Below are positions 1 to 5,963 of a stretch of DNA of 6,785 bases, one piece after another. This stretch comes from Bryobacteraceae bacterium. GTDB taxonomy: Bacteria; Acidobacteriota; Terriglobia; Bryobacterales; Bryobacteraceae. The notes under the pieces were generated by a model that made no database searches, was not told the DNA's origin, and worked only from the letters and a program-made list of their open reading frames with translations. The stretch spans positions 1 to 6,785 of the forward strand of contig JACMLA010000488.1 of assembly GCA_014379815.1 (NCBI GenBank), given 5' to 3'. The position numbers and the translations under genes were made by a program. Position 1 is the stretch's first letter; each line of letters starts with the position of its first letter.

Positions 1-1
1 C

Positions 2-223
2 CCCCAGACACTGCTGGGAGACTACCTGGAAGAAGGTGCCAGCGGCGGATCGGGTCACGTTTGGGAGCCCTATCTGGCGTTCACACCCCGGCCGGACTTG
101 CTGCTTCCCGCGTGGTATTCAGGCCGCAACCTGGCGGAAAGCTTCTATCTGTCCATCCAGGGACTGAGCTGGCAAAACATCGTGGTTGGCGACCCTCTTT
201 GCAGTCTTGGCCCCCCGCCCTAA
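2..223 (+). CDS. TIGR03790 family protein, C-terminal fragment
   Basis: This is the last 73 codons of a gene that begins left of the window, ending in TAA at 221-223. The readable end carries a pattern I associate with the TIGR03790 family: a Gly-rich turn followed by VWEPYLAFTPRPDLLLP, then an aromatic WYSGRNLAESFY stretch, LSWQNIVVGDPLC, and a short proline tail. The GDPLC end and the preceding 'AESFY...LSW' segment are the strongest cues. TIGR03790 proteins are uncharacterised and are, from general knowledge, frequent in Acidobacteriota and some other environmental phyla. No function can be assigned, and nothing in this fragment shows catalytic residues or a membrane anchor. The start, signal peptide and main domain are outside the window. 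The gene is followed by a hairpin rather than by a closely spaced partner, so it probably ends its transcription unit. Confidence 0.72.
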   Translation, partial: PQTLLGDYLEEGASGGSGHVWEPYLAFTPRPDLLLPAWYSGRNLAESFYLSIQGLSWQNIVVGDPLCSLGPPP

Positions 224-225
224 CC

Positions 226-255
226 GCGAGTTAGTAAAAGGATCCTAAGTCTCGC
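226..255 (+). terminator. Hairpin just after the TIGR03790 stop; weak terminator candidate
   Basis: GCGAG (226-230) pairs with CTCGC (251-255), and TTAG (231-234) pairs with CTAA (245-248), leaving a two-base bulge at 249-250 and a ten-base loop. It begins three bases after the stop codon, which fits a transcript end. There is no T-run directly after the stem; the next T-rich stretch (288-300) is over 30 bases away. It may therefore be a 3'-end stabilising hairpin rather than an intrinsic terminator. Confidence 0.3.
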
Positions 256-364
256 CAGGCAGCCGATCGGGCAAAACGTCTCAGTTAGTTTCTTTATTAT
301 TCGGATTAGAGGTAGGACCTACTCCATTTAGGGCTGGATTCAACGATCATAAACGGGAGATTTA

Positions 365-421
365 ATGCCTGTCACTCATAAAAAGCGTAATAAATCGTAC
401 TCGGAAGGATCAGACTGGTAG
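365..421 (+). CDS. Possible 18-residue basic mini-ORF or leader peptide
   Basis: An ATG at 365 opens an 18-codon frame ending in TAG at 419-421. The predicted peptide is MPVTHKKRNKSYSEGSDW. A GGGAG sequence at 355-359 lies five bases before the ATG, a plausible ribosome binding site. The peptide has a basic middle (HKKRNK) and no hydrophobic stretch, so it is neither a signal peptide nor a membrane peptide. It ends 27 bases before the ATG of the Gly-Thr repeat protein, so it could act as a translated leader affecting that gene or be an independent small protein. An ORF this short with a nearby GGGAG can also arise by chance. No homology is recognised. Confidence 0.25.
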   Translation: MPVTHKKRNKSYSEGSDW

Positions 422-432
422 ACGTTTTTCCG

Positions 433-440
433 TAAGGAGA
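433..440 (+). promoter_or_regulatory. Shine-Dalgarno site for the Gly-Thr repeat protein
   Basis: TAAGGAGA lies eight bases before the ATG at 449. It is one of the best Shine-Dalgarno matches in the window and fixes the start of a low-complexity gene whose coding status could otherwise be doubted. Confidence 0.65.
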
Positions 441-448
441 TCTGAATT

Positions 449-898
449 ATGAAAAAGTTCTGGATTGTGACAGTGGCCGCTGCACTGTCGCTGCCACTGG
501 TTCCCGGCCAGACCAGTGGTTCTACCGGTAGTGGTACAGGCACAGGAACAGGTACAGGTAGCGCTGCAGGCGCGGGCCAGTCGGGCACGGGATCCCAACG
601 TTCCGGCTCCATGGGTCAAAGTAAGCAGAGTGGCCGAACCGGGAGCGGCACGGGAACAGGGACTGGCACCGGAACGGGCACTGGCACCACTTCGAGTGAC
701 AAAATGTCGGGACCTGGTTCCCCGGGCTCTGGCTCGATGGACAGCACTGACACAACTACCAAAACCCGCAACCGCCGCGGCACGAAGGGCCAGACCAGAA
801 CAGGTTCAATGGGAACAGGTTCAACTGGGACGGGCACCGGGACCGGCACTTCCGGATCGGGAAGCGGGACTTCCAAGCCCACATCACCTAATCCGTAA
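449..898 (+). CDS. Secreted Gly/Ser/Thr-rich repeat protein, function unknown
   Basis: This is a 149-residue protein that I cannot assign to a named family. It starts with a typical export signal: MKK, then a hydrophobic core (FWIVTVAAALSLPLV, 4-18) and likely cleavage near PG-Q (20-21). No cysteine is present, so it is not a lipoprotein. The mature part is almost entirely Gly, Ser and Thr with three Gly-Thr dipeptide runs (29-36, 67-80, 127-134). A cationic segment, KTRNRRGTKGQTR, lies at 105-117, and the tail is Pro-containing (KPTSPNP). It is probably disordered and extracytoplasmic, perhaps a surface, wall-associated or glycosylated protein; that role is inference. The Gly and Thr codons in the runs vary freely in the third position, which argues for selection on the protein. 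The start is supported by TAAGGAGA. It stands alone, with a hairpin directly after it. Confidence 0.72.
   Translation: MKKFWIVTVAAALSLPLVPGQTSGSTGSGTGTGTGTGSAAGAGQSGTGSQRSGSMGQSKQSGRTGSGTGTGTGTGTGTGTTSSDKMSGPGSPGSGSMDSTDTTTKTRNRRGTKGQTRTGSMGTGSTGTGTGTGTSGSGSGTSKPTSPNP
533..850 (+). repeat. Degenerate GGNACN hexamer runs encoding Gly-Thr
   Basis: Three tandem runs of a six-base unit, GGN-ACN, lie at 533-556 (four units), 647-688 (seven units) and 827-850 (four units), separated by less regular Gly/Ser-rich sequence. The unit is constant at the amino-acid level but its third bases differ from copy to copy, for example GGC-ACG, GGA-ACA, GGG-ACT, GGC-ACC. The runs are in frame throughout. Such arrays can expand or contract in whole units without a frameshift. 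Confidence 0.8.
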
Positions 899-911
899 AC
901 AACACAGAGAG

Positions 912-940
912 CCCGGCGTCCTTCACAGACGAACGCCGGG
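912..940. terminator. Shared bidirectional terminator hairpin
   Basis: CCCGGCGT (912-919) pairs perfectly with ACGCCGGG (933-940), an eight-pair GC-rich stem with a 13-base loop. It starts 13 bases after the stop of the + gene (898) and lies just beyond the stop of the convergent minus-strand DUF2934 gene (948), so it can serve both. On the + side it is followed by a T-rich but interrupted stretch (ATTTGCTCTATTTCTTC). On the minus side the flank reads GCTCTCTGTGTTT. Neither is a clean U-tract, so the efficiency is uncertain. Confidence 0.65.
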
Positions 941-947
941 ATTTGCT

Positions 948-1217
948 CTATTTCTTCAACGCGTTTTGACGGTCCCGCAATTGTTGTTCGGCACGAAACC
1001 AGTCATCCTCAGCAGACCCGTGCTTACCTGTCCCTTTTCTTTGCAGAAAAAAGCCATGGGCTAAGCTCGCAATTTCACTGTCTTCCGTCAGATCATTCAT
1101 CGCAGCATATCCCTGCAATGACTGACCAGCATTCGTGGCATCAGCCAGGCTCCGGGCTGTGCGAATCTCTTCATGGGCGTGTGGGTCTTCCGCCTGGTCC
1201 CGGATTTCATCTGACAT
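948..1217 (-). CDS. DUF2934 domain-containing small protein
   Basis: This is an 89-residue protein whose second half matches the DUF2934 pattern: SEIASLAHGFFLQRKG (47-62), a short Gly/His-containing turn (TGKHGSAE), then DDWFRAEQQLR (71-81). The family usually reads 'I...AY.LYE.RG...GHD.EDWL.AE.EL', so the DDW and AE positions are the best evidence. The first 46 residues are acidic and polar, with no signal peptide or membrane segment, so the protein is probably cytoplasmic. DUF2934 is short and of unknown function, common in Acidobacteriota and Proteobacteria. The ATG at 1217 is the only reasonable start; AAGGAG at 1230-1235 lies 12 bases upstream, a little far. It is the last gene of the minus-strand cluster, 63 bases after the phosphatase stop, and shares its reading frame. 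Confidence 0.75.
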   Translation of the reverse strand: MSDEIRDQAEDPHAHEEIRTARSLADATNAGQSLQGYAAMNDLTEDSEIASLAHGFFLQRKGTGKHGSAEDDWFRAEQQLRDRQNALKK

Positions 1218-1280
1218 TTGGTCTTTGTACTCCTTCGCGGAACGGACTACGGAGCAGAAGGAAACGTTTCGTAGGCGCCG

Positions 1281-2828
1281 CTATTCCAGCATCTCGGTCA
1301 GCACACGCCCGGAAGCTCCGCTAGGGGTCTCCACCTCCAGCATCGTCGCCAGTGTCGGTGCTACATCATTAACGGCGATCCGCCCGTGATATTTACCTGC
1401 ACGAATTCCCGCACCCATGAAGATCACCGGAACGTGAGAGTCGTAGTTATACGGTGTTCCATGCGAGGTTCCAGATGACTCGAAGAGCCAGTAAGGCTCC
1501 GAGACTACGAATAAGTCAGATCCACGCTCTGCATGGAAGCCTGCCCGGACCCGCCGATCAACAAGGTCGTCCAGCAAGCTACCCGTCCGAAGTTGCGATC
1601 GCGTGTAAACACGGTAAATGTGCGGAATAGCCCGTACTGCATTCGCGGCGATGTTCTCCACTTCCTCGCGATTCAGCTTCCTGGAATTGATGACATCGTA
1701 GTCCAGGTAAGGTGCTGGCCCGGACTGGCCGATCACCCACTTCGCTTCGCCATATTTCGCACTCAGAGCGGAATTGATCGCATTCAACACCACACCCTCC
1801 GGGATGCGGCCTCCAGGCATTTTCCGCTGCTGCATCTGCTCAGGCATAGGAGCTACGCCATGATCGGCAGTCATCATCACCACCCAGCTTCCGGCACCGA
1901 TCTTCTGGTCAAGATACTCGAAGAACCGCCCGAGCGCACGGTCGCTCTGAATGCTGATGTCCCGAACTTCCGGCGCATCCGGACCGACCACATGGCCTAC
2001 CCGATCGTTGGCAGAGAAGCTCACCGCCAGTACATCGGTGTACTCATCCGTCCCTAATCCTTCGCCCTCAATCGCGGCCTGGGCAAAGCTCACCAGCAGC
2101 TCATTATGGAAAGGCGTCCGGTCAAGCATGCTGTAGTAGCCTTTGTCAGGCTTTTGTGGCATCTGCACAATCGGCTTGTCCCCGGGACCCGCGTCGACGG
2201 CGGTCCATTGTTTGCCCGCCCACTGATCCACAGTCCGGCTCGCATTGAACTTCCCGGCCCACCCCGGCAGGACTGAGAAGTAGTAGGTGCTGCTGACGAA
2301 GTTACCCGTAGCCGTGTCGAACCAGTAAGCTCCGTCGGCCATTCGTCCGACAGGCAGGATGGCGCTGCGGTCTTTGCTCGAGATTCCAATTAGCTTCGAC
2401 TTCCCGTTGGCCATCTTCAATTCATCGCCTACCGTGCTCACCAGCAAACGCCTCGGCGACGAGCCGCGGCCCGTCCCCCCCAGCAATTGCGTGCTGTCAT
2501 CTGACACGCTGCTGACCTGCCGACCGGTCTCGCGATCAAACCATTCGTTGCCGACAATCCCGCTGATTGACGGAAAGGCTCCGGTGAGCATGGTCGAATG
2601 ACCCACGGCCGTTACAGTTGGAAAGTGCTCGAAATGAGCGTTGGTGAATACCGCGCCGCGGTCCCACAGCCTCTTCAAGCCCCCTGTGTAGGAGCCTCCG
2701 AACCGGGTGAAGTAGTCGTAGCGAAACTGATCGATTACCAGATTCACTACTAGCTTCGGCTTCGGTGCGGTGGCGGCATTTACCGAGAAAGCCAACAAAA
2801 GAACAACAGCGAAGTTTCTGATCCGCAT
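1281..2828 (-). CDS. PafA-like alkaline phosphatase (nucleotide pyrophosphatase/phosphodiesterase fold), exported
   Basis: This 515-residue enzyme of the alkaline phosphatase superfamily probably hydrolyses phosphate monoesters in the periplasm. An export signal is visible (MRIRNFAVVLLLAFSVNAATA, cut near 19-22). The two-zinc site and nucleophile of the PafA type can be read: D33 in VIDQFRYD, nucleophile T73 in FPTVTAVGHSTMLTG, N94 in GIVGNEWFD, K152 and R154 in SSKDRSAILP, D275 and H279 in SANDRVGHVVGP, D322-H323 in MTADHGVAP, and H456 in GTSHGTPYNYDSHVP. Several spacings match those known for Flavobacteriia-type PafA (T to N 21, K-x-R, D to H 4, ADH to last His 133). The K/R pair favours monoesterase over diesterase activity. 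Family members are often near 540 residues, so this is slightly short but complete. Its ATG overlaps the stop of the DUF4920 gene by one base (TAATG) and has no clear Shine-Dalgarno, which points to translational coupling. The exact substrate is unknown. Confidence 0.9.
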   Translation of the reverse strand: MRIRNFAVVLLLAFSVNAATAPKPKLVVNLVIDQFRYDYFTRFGGSYTGGLKRLWDRGAVFTNAHFEHFPTVTAVGHSTMLTGAFPSISGIVGNEWFDRETGRQVSSVSDDSTQLLGGTGRGSSPRRLLVSTVGDELKMANGKSKLIGISSKDRSAILPVGRMADGAYWFDTATGNFVSSTYYFSVLPGWAGKFNASRTVDQWAGKQWTAVDAGPGDKPIVQMPQKPDKGYYSMLDRTPFHNELLVSFAQAAIEGEGLGTDEYTDVLAVSFSANDRVGHVVGPDAPEVRDISIQSDRALGRFFEYLDQKIGAGSWVVMMTADHGVAPMPEQMQQRKMPGGRIPEGVVLNAINSALSAKYGEAKWVIGQSGPAPYLDYDVINSRKLNREEVENIAANAVRAIPHIYRVYTRSQLRTGSLLDDLVDRRVRAGFHAERGSDLFVVSEPYWLFESSGTSHGTPYNYDSHVPVIFMGAGIRAGKYHGRIAVNDVAPTLATMLEVETPSGASGRVLTEMLE

Positions 2829-3277
2829 TAGTCGAGGACCAGCGCGCCGGATCCCTGCAGCTGATACATCGTCAAGCCAGACTTCACTGAGGCTGGGTCA
2901 AATTTCACGTTGCGCTCCGCCGCTTCGTGCTTGCCGCGCTTTACGGCTTGCTCCCGGGTCAGTTCCAGCTTCTGCACTTTGCCTTCGGCGATCGCCATCT
3001 TGCCTACGGAGGTGCGCGGAAACACAATGTCACCGTCGTTTACTTTGACCCGGACCGCGTTCTTGCCGGTACCTGCAAGTTGCATCCAGCATCCAGCCAT
3101 CTGACACACTTCCACGATCTTGCCCGTCACCTGAACAGTTTGTCCGACAGACGCCGGAGCGGCTCCCAGAAACTTGTCCACGGTAAGTGGGTCGTTCGGG
3201 GTCAGAGGCTGACCAAGGCGAGTCTGGGCAACCGTCAGAGTCACAGTGCCACACAATAAAAGAAACATCCGCAGCAT
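2828..3277 (-). CDS. DUF4920 domain-containing exported protein
   Basis: This is a 149-residue protein with an N-terminal export signal (MLRMFLLLCGTVTLTVAQ, cut near 18-19). The centre fits DUF4920: a VGQTVQVTGKIVEVCQMAGCWMQL segment (44-67) with the typical Cys-x4-Cys-Trp arrangement (C58, C63, W64), followed by VRVKVNDGDIVFPRTSVGKMAIAEGKV-like strands (75-101) as in an OB-fold. A charged helical stretch follows (KLELTREQAVKRGKHEAAERN), then a strand-like tail ending in GALVLD. The family's function is unknown; the paired cysteines suggest a disulphide or metal role, which is inference. ATG 3277 is chosen because GGGAG (3287-3291) lies nine bases upstream; a second Met (codon 4) is possible. 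It is the first gene of the minus-strand cluster and its TAA overlaps the ATG of the phosphatase, so the two are probably made together in the same compartment. Confidence 0.82.
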   Translation of the reverse strand: MLRMFLLLCGTVTLTVAQTRLGQPLTPNDPLTVDKFLGAAPASVGQTVQVTGKIVEVCQMAGCWMQLAGTGKNAVRVKVNDGDIVFPRTSVGKMAIAEGKVQKLELTREQAVKRGKHEAAERNVKFDPASVKSGLTMYQLQGSGALVLD

Positions 3278-3339
3278 GCCGTCATTCTCCCACGCTAGGC
3301 CATAAAAAGCTGTGTCTCGCGCTACACTGAGGATGCTTC
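3278..3339. promoter_or_regulatory. Divergent promoter region between DUF4920 gene and recG
   Basis: Only 62 bases separate two divergently transcribed start codons, so promoters for both units must lie here or inside the neighbouring gene starts. TACACT at 3323-3328 is a fair -10-like hexamer for recG but sits very close to its start, and no matching -35 is evident. On the minus strand an AT-rich run (CTTTTTATGG, complement of 3302-3311) could be a -10 region for the DUF4920 unit. Neither is convincing by sequence alone. Confidence 0.3.
3328..3333 (+). promoter_or_regulatory. Shine-Dalgarno site selecting the GTG start of recG
   Basis: TGAGGA lies six bases before the GTG at 3340. The ATG at 3333 overlaps it and is in a different frame, so it cannot start RecG. 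The next in-frame ATG (codon 20) would delete the start of the conserved 'VKGVG' helix-hairpin motif. This makes GTG 3340 the best start. Confidence 0.6.
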
Positions 3340-5436
3340 GTGGACCTCAATACCTCCCTGACCTACGTCAAAGGCGTGGGACATGCTCGCGGCGAAATGC
3401 TGCAAGCAAAAGGCCTGAGCACCGTCGAAGATCTGTTGCTCTATCTTCCGTACCGGTACGAGGACCGGCGGAACATCAAACCGGTTTCCCAGCTCGCGCC
3501 CGGTGAAGTGGCTTCAGTCGTAGCGGAAATCCAAACTGCCCGTGTTTCCTCCTTCAAACGCAAAAACCTTGGAATGTTCGAAGCGACACTGAGCGATGGC
3601 TCTGGCGCAACCCTCGGCGCAAAGTGGTTCAATCGGGCTTACCTCGCAAATACCCTGATTCCCGGGAGCCGTCTTTCTCTGTTCGGAAAGATCGAACTCG
3701 ACTCCTGGACGGGGCGGCTATTTGTCACCAATCCGGAGTTCGAAACACTCGGCGTCGAGGATGAGTCCGAAGCATCGATCCATACCGCCCGGATCGTGCC
3801 CATCTACGAGGCTGCAAGCAAGGTCACGACCAGAATTTTTCGATCCGTCGTACGCCACGTCTTGGGAGCCCTTCCCGACATGGAGGACATGCTTCCGGAA
3901 TATCTGCGCCAGCGCCTTAAGCTCCCCGGGCGCCTCGAGGCTTTTCGCGGAGTTCATCTGCCCGCGGAAAACGAAGACGTGCGGCTACTGAACGCCTTCC
4001 GGACGCAGGGGCAAATCCGCATGATTTTCGAAGAATTCTTCTGGCTGGAAACCGGTATCGCCCTGAAGCGCAGAAAGGCACGGGGTGTCACTGGAATCGC
4101 TTTTGAGCTCAACGACAAGGTGCGCGGAAAGATCAAGGCCATGCTGCCTTTCAAACCCACCGGCGCCCAAAAGAAGGTTCTTGCCGAGATCGCAAAGGAC
4201 ATGGAGGCACCCCATCCCATGCACCGACTGCTTCAAGGCGATGTGGGTAGCGGTAAGACGATCGTCGCTGCGCAAGCCGCCATTATCGCGGTAGAAAACG
4301 GATATCAGGTGGCCCTGCTGGCACCTACCGAAATTCTTGCGACACAGCACTATCTATCCTTCACGAAACTCTTCAACAAGATCGGCTACGTAACCGCGCC
4401 TCTCACCGGCTCCCATACCGCCAGAGAGAAGCAAAAGCTGAAACAACTCATCGCGCAAGGGTACGTCAACATCGCAATTGGAACTCACGCGCTTCTTGAA
4501 GCAGATGTGGAGTTCTCCAAACTCGGCCTTGCCATCATCGACGAACAGCATCGTTTTGGTGTCATGCAGCGGCTGAAGCTGTTTGAAAAAGGGCAGCGCC
4601 CGGACGTTCTCGTAATGACCGCCACGCCCATACCGCGAACGCTGGCACTTACGATTTATGGCGACCTCGACACTTCGGTAATCGATGAATTGCCGCCGGG
4701 TCGTAAAGCAGTCGTAACCAAACAATTCGGGGAAGACCGCATCGAGCAGGTCTACTCACAGATCGCAGATCAGGTAGCCAAAGGGCGCCAGGCCTACGTG
4801 GTCTACCCAGTGATTGAGGAAGGCGAGACGCTGGCCACCAAAGCGGCTGAAGCCATGTTTGCTCACCTCTCCACCACAGTCTTTCCAGCCCTCAGGGTAG
4901 GACTGCTTCACGGAAAGATGTCGGCCGAGAGCAAAGAACAGGTGATGGGCAGCTTCCAGTCCGGGGAACTGGAAATACTTGTTTGCACCACCGTCATCGA
5001 GGTCGGCGTCGATGTACCTAACGCTACCGTCATGGTGATCGAACAGGCAGAACGCTTCGGCCTCGCCCAACTGCACCAGCTCCGGGGAAGAGTCGGTCGC
5101 GGTGGTGAGCAAAGTTACTGTATGTTGGTCACAGGGAAGCTCAACGACGCCGCCAGGGAGAGAATTCGGACCATGGTCGAGTCGAACGACGGGTTCTACA
5201 TCGCCGAGATGGATATGAAGCTCCGCGGACCCGGCGAGTTTTTTGGCACCAAACAATCCGGATTGCCCTCGCTTCGGGTCGCCAACATCTTGCGCGATGG
5301 AGAGATCCTTGAACTGGCCAGACACGAGGCAATGGCGTTCGTAGAAAGCCCACCATCTGCAGAGGCGCTGCGTCTTGCTGTGACATGGATCCAGAGCCAC
5401 TGGCAGAGGCGCTACGGTCTGGTGCAGGTAGGCTAG
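3340..5436 (+). CDS. recG: ATP-dependent DNA helicase RecG
   Basis: This 698-residue protein (E. coli RecG is 693) is an SF2 helicase that reverses stalled forks and branch-migrates Holliday junctions. The N-terminal part has the YVKGVGHARGEML motif (9-21), LLLYLPYRYEDR (32-43), and an OB-fold wedge domain around 55-135 (EATLSDGSGATLGAKWFN). Helicase motifs follow in order: the Q-like FKPTGAQKKVL (271-281), Walker A GDVGSGKT (300-307), APTEILA (328-334), Walker B DEQH (401-404), MTATPIPRTLA (426-436), LLHGKMS (522-528), TTVIEVGVDVPNA (550-562) and QLRGRVGRG (580-588). The RecG-specific TRG motif, MKLRGPGEFFGTKQSG (626-641), is intact. Everything needed for activity appears present. rsmD starts two bases after the stop, so they are probably co-transcribed. 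Confidence 0.97.
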   Translation: MDLNTSLTYVKGVGHARGEMLQAKGLSTVEDLLLYLPYRYEDRRNIKPVSQLAPGEVASVVAEIQTARVSSFKRKNLGMFEATLSDGSGATLGAKWFNRAYLANTLIPGSRLSLFGKIELDSWTGRLFVTNPEFETLGVEDESEASIHTARIVPIYEAASKVTTRIFRSVVRHVLGALPDMEDMLPEYLRQRLKLPGRLEAFRGVHLPAENEDVRLLNAFRTQGQIRMIFEEFFWLETGIALKRRKARGVTGIAFELNDKVRGKIKAMLPFKPTGAQKKVLAEIAKDMEAPHPMHRLLQGDVGSGKTIVAAQAAIIAVENGYQVALLAPTEILATQHYLSFTKLFNKIGYVTAPLTGSHTAREKQKLKQLIAQGYVNIAIGTHALLEADVEFSKLGLAIIDEQHRFGVMQRLKLFEKGQRPDVLVMTATPIPRTLALTIYGDLDTSVIDELPPGRKAVVTKQFGEDRIEQVYSQIADQVAKGRQAYVVYPVIEEGETLATKAAEAMFAHLSTTVFPALRVGLLHGKMSAESKEQVMGSFQSGELEILVCTTVIEVGVDVPNATVMVIEQAERFGLAQLHQLRGRVGRGGEQSYCMLVTGKLNDAARERIRTMVESNDGFYIAEMDMKLRGPGEFFGTKQSGLPSLRVANILRDGEILELARHEAMAFVESPPSAEALRLAVTWIQSHWQRRYGLVQVG

Positions 5437-5438
5437 CC

Positions 5439-5963
5439 ATGCGGATCATTGCCGGGGAGTTTCGCAGTCGCCGTTTGAAAACCTTACCCGGTTTGGACAC
5501 TCGGCCTACCCCGGATCGTCTGCGGGAAACGCTTTTCAACATCATTGCCCCGGAGATTGAAGATTGCACCTTCCTCGACGCTTATGCAGGAAGCGGTGCA
5601 GTCGGCATAGAAGCGCTAAGCCGCGGCGCCGCACAGGCTGTCTTTATCGAGCGCAACAAACCAGCCGCCGACATTATCCGTGAGAACCTCGTGCTGCTCG
5701 GCCTGACCAAACGAACCGAAGTGCTGCAGGGCCGCGTCCTGCAATATCTTTCCAAACGGAAAGCCGATGTCGTCTTTCTCGATCCGCCCTATTCGCTGGA
5801 GCTGGAGTACACCGAGTCTCTCAACCAGCTGGGCATAGATCCCCCGCCTCTGACCATCGCCCAGCATGCGGTTCGCTACATTCTGCAGGATCAGTATGGG
5901 TGCCTGAGACGAACCCGCATCGTGAAACAAGGCGACAACTCGCTAAGCTTCTTCCGGCCTTAG
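5439..5963 (+). CDS. rsmD: 16S rRNA (guanine(966)-N(2))-methyltransferase RsmD
   Basis: This 174-residue Rossmann-fold enzyme transfers a methyl group from S-adenosylmethionine to N2 of G966 in 16S rRNA during 30S assembly. The start MRIIAGEFRSRRL (1-13) followed by TRPTPDRLRETLFN (21-34) is the classic RsmD opening. Motif I is FLDAYAGSGAVGIEALSRGA (45-64), and the acidic FIERN (69-73) binds the cofactor ribose. The catalytic motif is DPPY (115-118), and the tail ends in QGDNSLSFFR, the usual 'GD..LSFYR' end. The part between DPPY and the last strand is a few residues shorter than usual, and the common 'EH' position reads QH (142-143). The frame is open 18 codons further upstream, inside recG, but 5439 is chosen because it gives the canonical N-terminus; GGTAGG (5427-5432) lies six bases before it. 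It is paired with recG, as in many genomes. Confidence 0.95.
   Translation: MRIIAGEFRSRRLKTLPGLDTRPTPDRLRETLFNIIAPEIEDCTFLDAYAGSGAVGIEALSRGAAQAVFIERNKPAADIIRENLVLLGLTKRTEVLQGRVLQYLSKRKADVVFLDPPYSLELEYTESLNQLGIDPPPLTIAQHAVRYILQDQYGCLRRTRIVKQGDNSLSFFRP

Larger units (their letters stand above)
224..448. other. Intergenic region upstream of the Gly-Thr repeat gene
   Basis: This gap is visibly richer in A and T than the flanking genes. Besides the hairpin at 226-255 it holds the eight-base palindrome CCGATCGG (263-270), a TATTAT box at 295-300 that could serve as a -10 element (no good -35 match 17 bases upstream), and the dyad GTAGG-A-CCTAC at 312-322. A possible 18-codon ORF (365-421) and a clear Shine-Dalgarno element (433-440) follow. 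It is probably the 5' untranslated and promoter region of the gene at 449. The promoter call itself is weak. Confidence 0.4.

Noticed and set aside
239..246. AGGATCCT palindrome as a regulatory site
   Set aside because: An eight-base palindrome containing a common restriction hexamer is expected by chance, and it sits largely in the loop of the hairpin at 226-255.
533..850. Gly-Thr hexamer array as a CRISPR or integron-like repeat
   Set aside because: The units are six bases, directly adjacent, in frame and variable in the third position, with no spacers.
516..1064. A 182-codon + strand ORF overlapping the repeat gene, and Pro-Val repeat ORFs on the minus strand at 376-612 and 616-882
   Set aside because: They are alternate-frame readings of the GGNACN repeat, lack good ribosome binding sites and signal features, and the 516 frame runs through the terminator and into the convergent DUF2934 gene.
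1533..2057. A 174-codon + strand ORF inside the phosphatase gene
   Set aside because: It is antisense to the catalytic core of a clear enzyme, and its composition (many His and Arg) is typical of a shadow frame.
4756..5400. A 214-codon minus-strand ORF inside recG
   Set aside because: It lies wholly opposite the conserved helicase motifs of RecG, and its translation shows no family pattern.
5385..5438. Upstream ATG extending rsmD by 18 codons into recG
   Set aside because: RsmD proteins of this type begin at MRIIAG; the extension has no similarity to the family and overlaps the end of RecG.
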